NCBI GenBank assembly: GCA_002358975.1
Contig: DEPX01000016.1
Coordinates: forward strand, 4,842-14,031
Reading direction: 5' to 3'
From: Micrococcaceae bacterium UBA3381
Lineage (GTDB): Bacteria; Actinomycetota; Actinomycetes; Actinomycetales; Micrococcaceae
Length of the DNA: 9,190 nt
In this document: positions 1 through 4,982 of the stretch, in pieces
How the letters are laid out: the number at the start of each line of letters is the position of its first letter
Position numbering within the stretch: the stretch's first letter is position 1
Position numbers and translations under genes: made by a program
The notes under the pieces: model-generated
Told to the model about the DNA's origin: nothing
Database searches by the model: none
The model's input: only the letters and a program-made list of their open reading frames with translations

Positions 1-684
1 CAACATCGGTAAATGTATTTGATCTAAGTGGGGCATCACCGGATGTACAACACTGATGCGCTCGCGCGCTGTGGCAAGAAGCAAATTCGCAGCGCGTATT
101 AGTGCTGGAGCTTGTGAAGCGTGCAGCTCCAGACCAAACGCCGACGCTGCGGCCTGCACATAAAACTGACCACCGAATCCAATGTCGACGGAAATTTCGC
201 CGTACCCAGGCACATCTAGCTTATGTTCTACGTAGGCTGCAAACGATGGCACGCTATCAATAGTTATCTCCGCTACACGCCCATCCTTCACCCGGGCACA
301 TACCTTTACTGTCCCGGACGCTGTGTCCACGGCCAGCTCAGTTATTGGTTCGGTTATAGCAACCTGCTGTGTTTCAAGTACTGCGGTAACCGCGCACATA
401 AGATTCGCTCCGGACATTGGCGCAAAGTCGGCTTGTTCCATAATAATCACGCCGAAACCACTACCGGATTCAACCGGTGGCACCACAATTGCTCCCATAA
501 GGTTTGCATGGCCACGCGGTTCTCTGAGCACAGCTTGACGAAGAGGCCCCAAATGATCGCGGCAATACTTTAAACGCGATGCCATATCGTTACCCCGTAC
601 TAAGGAATGATTATCAAATAATATCCGGCCTGTTTCACCGGCAACCTGGACATCAACGACATCTATTGTTGAGGGAACCTGCAT
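1..684 (-). CDS. proline racemase / 4-hydroxyproline epimerase family protein, 3' end beyond window
   Basis: This is an open frame of 228 codons from ATG at 684 that runs off the left edge, about two thirds of a usual family length near 330-345 residues. Family marks I see are PRGHANLMGA (residues 56-65), the first active-site segment PMSGANLMC (89-97), VDTASGTV (119-126) and GGQFYV near 160-170. The first catalytic position, Cys in classical proline racemases (MCGH), is Ser91 here. A Ser/Cys pair is known in a 4-hydroxyproline epimerase subgroup. The second catalytic residue (DxxPCGTG motif) lies outside the window. The expected reaction is C2 epimerisation of trans-4-hydroxy-L-proline to the cis-D form, in the cytoplasm. 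I chose ATG 684 because AAAGGCGG precedes it. An in-frame ATG at 726 would add 14 residues but lacks a Shine-Dalgarno sequence. It lies downstream of the binding-protein gene on the same strand and is probably co-transcribed. Proline racemase or trans-3-hydroxyproline dehydratase activity is not excluded. Confidence 0.87.
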   Translation of the reverse strand, partial: MQVPSTIDVVDVQVAGETGRILFDNHSLVRGNDMASRLKYCRDHLGPLRQAVLREPRGHANLMGAIVVPPVESGSGFGVIIMEQADFAPMSGANLMCAVTAVLETQQVAITEPITELAVDTASGTVKVCARVKDGRVAEITIDSVPSFAAYVEHKLDVPGYGEISVDIGFGGQFYVQAAASAFGLELHASQAPALIRAANLLLATARERISVVHPVMPHLDQIHLPML

Positions 685-730
685 ATGGCCGCCTTTCGAA
701 TTTTTCTCGCTAAGAGCATTACTCATGAAT

Positions 731-772
731 ACGGGCCAGAAAAATCGAATCATTCCGACTTTTCCGGCCCGT
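731..772 (-). other. intergenic RNA hairpin between binding-protein gene and epimerase gene
   Basis: The arms 731-747 and 756-772 are 17 bases each around an 8-base loop. Read as the plus strand there are two A/C mismatches (738/765 and 744/759). Read as the minus strand both become G-U wobbles, so the stem is continuous only in the minus-strand transcript, the direction of the flanking genes. No U-run follows the stem on that strand, so it is not a classical intrinsic terminator. It could be a partial terminator, an mRNA-stabilising 3' end for the binding-protein message, or an attenuator that lowers epimerase expression. Confidence 0.7.
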
Positions 773-790
773 AAAAGTTGTGCTTTGCTT

Positions 791-1681
791 CTACTTTTGC
801 AGCCATTCGTCTACTAACTGCTGGTTATCTTCGTCATCAAGCCAATTGTCGATGGCTTGATCTTCATTCCCTTCGCCAGCCTGGCGCAATTCATCGAGCA
901 AGTCATAAAATTCCTCATCTTGTAGTTCAAAACCGTCGAGAAGGTCTATGAGCCCCTCATTCTGAGCTGCCTGCTCACTTGCGACAACTGTGTATGTATC
1001 TCCGTCAGTAAAGACCCCCTCTGGGTCGTCAAGGAATTTCATATTGAATTCCCCGATAGCCCAATGCGGGTTCCAGACAGTGGCAACAATATCCTCATTA
1101 CCATTGGTTGCTGTCTCAAACTCTTGAAGCATTGCCGCTGTACTTGAGCCCGTTGTTTCGTACCCACTAAGGTCATAGGCGCCCTCGGCAGCCTCGAGTT
1201 CTTGCATTAGGCCGGAACCGGCTTCGATTCCAACAATCTGGTCGCCGAAGCGATCGGCTTGGCCTGCAAGGTCATCAATCGTATTGATATCTGTAACGTA
1301 GTCCGGCACAGCCAGTCCGTGCCGAAGGGGTTCATACCACTCCACCACGGGTTCGAAACCATCACTGTATTCTTCCCAGTAGTCTGCGTGCGTTTCAGGA
1401 AGCGCACCGATATAGAGATCGAAGTCGCTTTGACTAACTCCTGCATATACCGCGGCAATTTCCAGCTGGGTTAGTTCCACCTCATAGCCCTGCTCTTCTA
1501 GAAGGTGTTTCCAAAGGTAGGTAGGTGCAAGCACTTCATCCCAAACCACATAACCAATGGTTACCTGTTTGTCATCATCGCTGGCCGGTTCTGCTTCCGC
1601 AGATTTATCACCGCACCCTATCAATCCGAGTGAAGCCACACCCAGCAGAGCGATTATTTTATTGCGCATCGAGTCCTTCAT
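791..1681 (-). CDS. glycine betaine/OpuAC-type ABC transporter substrate-binding lipoprotein
   Basis: This 296-residue protein is predicted to be exported and lipid-anchored. It has a short charged start, a hydrophobic stretch at residues 9-22 and a lipobox LIGC with Cys23. The mature part resembles OpuAC/ProX proteins: VVWDEVLAPTYLW near 45-57, IGALPETHADYW (91-102), a central VEWYEPLRHGLAVPDYV segment (113-129), DINTIDDLAG, and a C-terminal TVWNPHWAIGEF (201-212). Trp47, Trp115, Tyr116, Trp203 and Trp207 are candidates for the aromatic cage that holds a quaternary ammonium group. The mature protein, especially its tail, is strongly acidic. A longer frame reaches 1846, but that would put the operator and promoter inside the gene. 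ATG 1681 follows AAAGGA at suitable spacing, and ATG 1669 (after AAGGA) is also possible. No permease or ATPase gene is in the window. The ligand could be glycine betaine, proline betaine, hydroxyproline betaine, choline or carnitine; context favours a proline-type compound. Confidence 0.9.
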   Translation of the reverse strand: MKDSMRNKIIALLGVASLGLIGCGDKSAEAEPASDDDKQVTIGYVVWDEVLAPTYLWKHLLEEQGYEVELTQLEIAAVYAGVSQSDFDLYIGALPETHADYWEEYSDGFEPVVEWYEPLRHGLAVPDYVTDINTIDDLAGQADRFGDQIVGIEAGSGLMQELEAAEGAYDLSGYETTGSSTAAMLQEFETATNGNEDIVATVWNPHWAIGEFNMKFLDDPEGVFTDGDTYTVVASEQAAQNEGLIDLLDGFELQDEEFYDLLDELRQAGEGNEDQAIDNWLDDEDNQQLVDEWLQK

Positions 1682-1768
1682 TCCCTCATCCTTTGTTTGA
1701 CTCAGTTCTTCAAGGCCGAAACCGGGCCTCAGACATCCGTAATGGACTGGCCAACTGCCCACACATTT

Positions 1769-1777
1769 TATGTGATA
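1769..1777 (-). promoter_or_regulatory. auxiliary operator half-site near the binding-protein transcription start
   Basis: The plus strand reads TATGTGATA. The identical 9-mer occurs at 6418-6426, also just downstream of a predicted transcription start. It contains the TGTGAT half-site of the main operators and may be a second contact for the same regulator. Confidence 0.4.
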
Positions 1778-1785
1778 TAAGTCAT

Positions 1786-1814
1786 AGTGTAATCTGTGAT
1801 CACACATCACACAA
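1786..1814 (-). promoter_or_regulatory. promoter of the binding-protein/epimerase unit
   Basis: On the minus strand this reads TTGTGT (-35, plus coordinates 1809-1814), 17 bases of spacer, then TACACT (-10, 1786-1791). The -10 matches TATAAT at four of six positions. The predicted start is near 1779, giving a 5' leader of about 98 bases that contains a small AGGCC/GGCCT hairpin (1713-1729). The layout is the same as at two other promoters in the window, which raises confidence. Confidence 0.6.
1793..1813. promoter_or_regulatory. operator 1 (TGTGTGAT-N5-ATCACACA type)
   Basis: The plus strand reads TCTGTGAT-CACAC-ATCACACA, an inverted repeat matching at 7 of 8 positions. Nested inside it is a perfect 10-base palindrome TGTGATCACA at 1795-1804. 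The site covers the -35 box and most of the spacer of the minus-strand promoter, so a bound protein would be expected to repress. The candidate binder is the GntR protein at 6537-7220. Confidence 0.68.
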
Positions 1815-1871
1815 CCATCCGCAAGCAGGAATTTCTGACCCGGCAAAACCGAACAGGCGCATCCCTCGACC

Positions 1872-1900
1872 TTGTGTGATCACATATCATCTATTATTCT
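1872..1900 (+). promoter_or_regulatory. promoter of the aldehyde dehydrogenase gene
   Basis: The sequence shows TTGTGT (1872-1877), 17 bases, then TATTCT (1895-1900), which matches TATAAT at four of six positions. The predicted start is near 1907, leaving a leader of about 56 bases to the ATG at 1963. It diverges from the binding-protein promoter about 60 bases away and shares its architecture. Confidence 0.63.
1873..1893. promoter_or_regulatory. operator 2 in the aldehyde dehydrogenase promoter
   Basis: The plus strand reads TGTGTGAT-CACAT-ATCATCTA: a perfect left half and a 6-of-8 right half. The perfect palindrome TGTGATCACA sits at 1875-1884. The site overlaps the -35 box and spacer exactly as at the other two promoters. 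Confidence 0.65.
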
Positions 1901-1910
1901 GTGTGATATC
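1900..1910 (+). promoter_or_regulatory. auxiliary operator half-site at the aldehyde dehydrogenase start
   Basis: TGTGTGATATC directly follows and touches the -10 box. It repeats the TGTGTGAT half-site 27 bases downstream of the half-site at 1873, between two and three helical turns, so both could be contacted by one regulator assembly. Confidence 0.4.
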
Positions 1911-1962
1911 GAGCACAGCAACGCACCGTAGCTTCGGCACGGGCAGACGGAGGAGAATCAAA

Positions 1963-3450
1963 ATGAGCCAAAAGCAGGCGACAACAATCTCTATTGAACG
2001 ATCCACATCCCGTTTTAATCTTGAATTGCCACGGCTCACGCATTTCATCAACGGTCAATACATTGACAGTTCAACAGGGGGATCGTTTACTGTCATTGAC
2101 CCAGCACGAGGCGAATCGATCGCCCAAATTCCGCTAGGTGGCCAACAGGAAGTGGATCAAGCCGTCCAGGCAGCGCGCACCGCTGCTCCCGCATGGGGTG
2201 CACGCACTCCAAGCGATCGTGCAGAAGTATTACTCAAGGTCGCAGAAGTGCTTGAAGCAGATGCTGAACATCTCCGGCAGTTAGAAGGGTTAAATTGCGG
2301 CAAGCCGCCAGCTGTAACCGAAGATGACATCACTAGCGTAGTGGATACTTTCAGGTTTTTCGCCGGAGCAGGACGGGCTGGTAGTACTATCCCTGCCGGA
2401 GACTACCTCGAAGACACCATGTCTTATATCCTCCGCGAACCAGTAGGAGTAATCGGCATGATTACCCCCTGGAACTATCCATTGCTAATGGTTGCCTGGA
2501 AGATCGCGCCAGCACTGATGATGGGCAACACAGTCGTCCTCAAGCCCAGCGAAGTTACACCACTGACGACCCTGCGTTTGGTGGAACTTACCGAATCCCT
2601 TTTGCCGCCCGGAGTGCTCAACGTCGTACTAGGCGACGGTGCCGGTGTGGGAAACGCGATCAGCCATCACCCTAATATCGATATGGTGGCGCTGACCGGT
2701 AGTGTGCGGGCAGGCAAGTCCGTCTCCGAAGGCGCTGCGGAAAATATCACTCGTGTCCACCTGGAGCTAGGCGGTAAAGCGCCTGTTTTAGTATGTGATG
2801 ATGCAGATCTGGACCAGGTTGTTGACACCGTATTTGAAGCTGGTTTCTGGAACAGTGGCCAAGAATGTGGCGCCGCTTGCCGTATCATTGCTCACGAATC
2901 GGTCGTCGACGAGCTAGCTGAAAAACTCGCGACAGCCGCACGGAGATATGTTCTTGCCGAACCAGAAGTCGAACGCGACGCTAGCCTGGGGCCACTCATT
3001 TATCATGAGCATTTTCACCGCGTTGCTTCCGCTATCGACAGTGCTGTAAGTAGAGGGGCAGAAGTTCTATTAGGAGGTGGGTACGACGATTCCTCCGGCT
3101 ACTGGGTCGAGCCGACAATTTTAAAAGTCACAGCTGGCGATCCCGTCACCCGCGTAGAGGTTTTCGGCCCGGTGGTAAGCATCGAAACATTTAGCGACCT
3201 TGCAGAAGGCATTGCACGTGCCAATGACACAGAATACGGTCTGACCGGCTCAGTATTTACCGTAGATGTTTCCACTGCGATAAACGTATCGAAGCAGCTG
3301 GAATTTGGCAGTGTCAATATAAACACCCATCTAGCCCTCCCGACAGAAATGCCATGGTCAGGTTTTAAGAACAGCGGGTACGGTAGGGATCTTTCGTCAT
3401 ATGCGTTAGACGACTATAGCCGAACTAAGCACATTGCCATTCAGCACTGA
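1963..3450 (+). CDS. NAD(P)-dependent aldehyde dehydrogenase, aminobutyraldehyde/betaine-aldehyde dehydrogenase-like
   Basis: This 495-residue protein has normal family length and all core ALDH elements: TPWNYP with Asn171, VVLKPSE with Lys194 for coenzyme binding, the LTGS turn near 244-247, general base Glu268 in LELGGK, nucleophile Cys302 in GQECGAACR, and EVFGPVVS (399-406). The segments LEGLNCGKP, VVDTFRFFAGAGR and the C-terminal NTHLALPTEMPWSGFKNSGYG recall gamma-aminobutyraldehyde dehydrogenases (PatD type) more than typical 2-oxoglutarate-semialdehyde dehydrogenases; this is from memory, not a search. In this cluster the likely job is to oxidise the semialdehyde produced by the DapA-family enzyme, yielding 2-oxoglutarate or a related acid. 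The frame opens upstream at 1525, but that extension crosses the binding-protein gene and the promoters. ATG 1963 follows the strong ribosome site GGAGGAG (1949-1955) at 7 bases. It is the only plus-strand gene of the cluster. Confidence 0.93.
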   Translation: MSQKQATTISIERSTSRFNLELPRLTHFINGQYIDSSTGGSFTVIDPARGESIAQIPLGGQQEVDQAVQAARTAAPAWGARTPSDRAEVLLKVAEVLEADAEHLRQLEGLNCGKPPAVTEDDITSVVDTFRFFAGAGRAGSTIPAGDYLEDTMSYILREPVGVIGMITPWNYPLLMVAWKIAPALMMGNTVVLKPSEVTPLTTLRLVELTESLLPPGVLNVVLGDGAGVGNAISHHPNIDMVALTGSVRAGKSVSEGAAENITRVHLELGGKAPVLVCDDADLDQVVDTVFEAGFWNSGQECGAACRIIAHESVVDELAEKLATAARRYVLAEPEVERDASLGPLIYHEHFHRVASAIDSAVSRGAEVLLGGGYDDSSGYWVEPTILKVTAGDPVTRVEVFGPVVSIETFSDLAEGIARANDTEYGLTGSVFTVDVSTAINVSKQLEFGSVNINTHLALPTEMPWSGFKNSGYGRDLSSYALDDYSRTKHIAIQH

Positions 3451-3485
3451 CAGTTAAAACAAAGCCATAAACCTTCCACGGGCTG

Positions 3486-3508
3486 TGAACTGGCCCCAAA
3501 AGTTGGAC
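3486..3508 (+). mobile_element. possible IS3-family-like terminal inverted repeat, solitary
   Basis: The stretch contains TGAACTGGCCCC followed by AAAAGTTGGAC, which resembles ends of IS150-group elements of the IS3 family as I remember them. I found no matching inverted copy nearby and no transposase frame. If real, this is a decayed or partial element. Confidence 0.25.
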
Positions 3509-3539
3509 TCGTTAAATAGGTTCTAGACGGTTTGGTTCA

Positions 3540-3577
3540 TGAGGGCATGATTCCGATATTTTGGGGTCATGCCCTCA
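3540..3577. repeat. 11-base perfect inverted repeat
   Basis: TGAGGGCATGA at 3540-3550 is matched by TCATGCCCTCA at 3567-3577 around a 16-base loop. No T-run follows on either strand, so it is not a standard terminator. A competing pairing exists: GGCCCCAAAA (3492-3501) with TTTTGGGGTC (3559-3568, one G-T wobble), which would exclude or pseudoknot with this stem. Confidence 0.65.
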
Positions 3578-3790
3578 AGTTGCTATTGGACTCGCTGGGT
3601 GTTGCATCAATTGCCCTTGCATGATGTGGACTGCACCGCTTGGTGTTCCTCCAGCTAGTTGCGCGTGCTGGTCGTGGAATCCTTGATCAGTGTGTCCCAA
3701 CAGTTGACCTGCTGTCGCGCTACGGCAGTTGCAAATATTATGCGGTGAAAACTCTGGTCGGTGACATAGCCGTGGTGTAACTGATAGTAC

Positions 3791-3800
3791 TGTGATCACA
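3791..3800. promoter_or_regulatory. solitary TGTGATCACA palindrome (operator-like)
   Basis: This is the fourth perfect copy of the 10-base palindrome found inside the three promoter operators. Here the longer N5-spaced right half is absent and no gene starts nearby. It may be a remote site for looping or titration, or the remains of a lost promoter. Confidence 0.45.
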
Positions 3801-3955
3801 TTAGGCCTAGATCGGTGACAAATACACTTTGTGGCCTGTTCACTGTAGCTTATATGCTATGGCCGGGTTTTAGAGTCAGAATCCGAGTACGGCTTCATTT
3901 GTAACAGCCAACTACCAACATCTATTATTTTTTGAAATTTTAACCGAGCACCTTC

Positions 3956-3990
3956 GCCTCAAGTCGATTTATCGACTTGAGGCTTTTATT
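3956..3990 (+). terminator. intrinsic terminator, plus-strand orientation
   Basis: A perfect 12-base-pair stem pairs 3956-3967 (GCCTCAAGTCGA) with 3972-3983, closed by a TTTA loop and followed at once by TTTTATT on the plus strand. On the minus strand the stem is followed by GAAGGTGCTC with no U-run, so it acts mainly on plus-strand transcripts. The only recognised plus-strand gene upstream ends about 500 bases earlier. It would also keep that message from running into the convergent DapA-family gene. Confidence 0.85.
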
Positions 3991-4012
3991 AATATTGTCG
4001 GCGTACAGCAGA

Positions 4013-4909
4013 TCAAGACGCAAAAACGTGCCGGAGTTTATCTAAGTTTGCTTTAAGGGCCTGCTGGGCCTGTTCAGATAGTGGTGCCATAGGGTGGCGT
4101 GGCACACCAGCGGGGATACCCTGTAGCTCTAGTCCTGCTTTTACCGCAGGAATAAAGTCTCCGGAAATCATAGTATCAATCGTTGGATATAGACGCTTCC
4201 ACAAATCCCGAGCACGAACCAGGTCGCCGTCTCTAATTGCGTCGTATACGGCAACAAGCTCCACTGGCACCACATTTGCGGCACCAGCCATGACCCCCAC
4301 TGCTCCCTCTACAAGCGCCGAATAGATATACACATCCCAGCCAATAATGGTACCTATTCGAGCGCTATGGTGATGAATTAACTGTAATGCCTGCTCATAG
4401 TCAGCACCTGAGTCCTTAACATATTTTATATGCTCGAACTCGTCGGCGAGGGAACCGATAGTATCCGGGTCGAGGTTTACACCAGTAGCCCCCGGAATGT
4501 TGTAAAGCATAATCGGCAATTCGACCTTCTCTGCTATTGCCCGCAGATAGTTCACGGTCTCGTTCAATGACAGCGCCTCATAGTAGGGCGTAACCAACAT
4601 CAGGACATCAGCACCTGCCCGCTGAGCCGCTTTACTATGTCGAATGGCTTCAGTTGTGGTGACTGCACCGGTCTGAGCGATCACTGGGACTCGACCATTT
4701 ACGTGTGAGGTAACTTCATCCACGACCTTGAGTCGCTCGTCGCTGGTCATGCTGGCGAATTCTCCGGTCGAACCGCCTGCAACGACACCGTGGACACCAT
4801 TATTCACTGAATTATCGATAACCTGCTGCAGAACAGGAAGGTCAAGCTCTTCTGCAGAGTTAAAAGGCACGGCAAGTGCCGTAAGGACTCCGTGTAGATC
4901 AGTAGTCAT
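4013..4909 (-). CDS. DapA-superfamily lyase/deaminase, candidate pyrroline-4-hydroxy-2-carboxylate deaminase
   Basis: This 298-residue protein is a single TIM barrel of the dihydrodipicolinate synthase/N-acetylneuraminate lyase superfamily. Visible marks are GGSTGEF (45-51), the Tyr pair in TPYYEAL (107-113), catalytic Tyr136 in LYNIPG, the Schiff-base lysine Lys165 in YVKDSG, and GWDVYIYSALVEGAVGVMAG (190-209). True dihydrodipicolinate synthases carry an Arg after this YNxP segment (Arg138 in E. coli) that binds the aspartate-semialdehyde carboxylate. Here the sequence is PGATG and the corresponding position is Ala141, which argues against a lysine-biosynthesis role. With an epimerase, a flavin oxidase and an aldehyde dehydrogenase nearby, the likely reaction is deamination/dehydration of pyrroline-4-hydroxy-2-carboxylate to 2-oxoglutarate semialdehyde. 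ATG 4909 follows TAGGAG with good spacing. It lies 73 bases downstream of the oxidase gene with no promoter or terminator that I can see between them, so they are probably co-transcribed. Confidence 0.88.
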   Translation of the reverse strand: MTTDLHGVLTALAVPFNSAEELDLPVLQQVIDNSVNNGVHGVVAGGSTGEFASMTSDERLKVVDEVTSHVNGRVPVIAQTGAVTTTEAIRHSKAAQRAGADVLMLVTPYYEALSLNETVNYLRAIAEKVELPIMLYNIPGATGVNLDPDTIGSLADEFEHIKYVKDSGADYEQALQLIHHHSARIGTIIGWDVYIYSALVEGAVGVMAGAANVVPVELVAVYDAIRDGDLVRARDLWKRLYPTIDTMISGDFIPAVKAGLELQGIPAGVPRHPMAPLSEQAQQALKANLDKLRHVFAS

Positions 4910-4982
4910 ATTCGCTCCTAAATGTTATTCGCATTGACTTCGGTGCGGTGGATCACCAGAAAAAGTTGGATGCCGTCTGTTG

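Larger units (their letters stand above)
3451..3955. other. gene-poor region between convergent genes, possible degenerate insert
   Basis: About 500 bases separate the aldehyde dehydrogenase stop from the terminator before the DapA-family gene. I find no open frame with a credible ribosome site or a recognisable product. One plus frame (about 3518-3780) is open except for a single TGA at 3623-3625. A 74-codon minus frame (3575-3799) starts inside an operator-like palindrome. Neither resembles a family I know. The stretch contains an insertion-sequence-like end, an 11-base inverted repeat and one TGTGATCACA palindrome. It may be remains of a mobile element or a long 3' untranslated region with an embedded small RNA. 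Confidence 0.4.

Noticed and set aside
223..573. 116-codon plus-strand frame opposite the epimerase gene
   Set aside because: It is a shadow of a clear proline racemase family frame on the minus strand and has no recognisable motifs.
1682..1846. N-terminal extension of the binding protein by 55 codons
   Set aside because: It would precede the lipoprotein signal peptide and include the promoter and operator; the lipobox places the start at 1681 or 1669.
1525..1962. N-terminal extension of the aldehyde dehydrogenase frame by 146 codons
   Set aside because: The extension overlaps the binding-protein coding region and both promoters, and ATG 1963 has a very strong ribosome site.
3575..3799. 74-codon minus-strand frame
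   Set aside because: Its start lies inside the TGTGATCACA palindrome, it has no ribosome site, and the composition resembles no protein family.
3860..3895. GTTTTAGAG resembling a type II CRISPR repeat start, with nearby hairpin
   Set aside because: It occurs once, with no repeat-spacer periodicity and no cas gene; the match is too short to mean anything.
3498..4970. Repeated AAAAGTTGGA at 3498-3507 and 4961-4970 as paired element ends
   Set aside because: Both copies are in the same orientation, and shared 10-mers are expected by chance in a window of this length.
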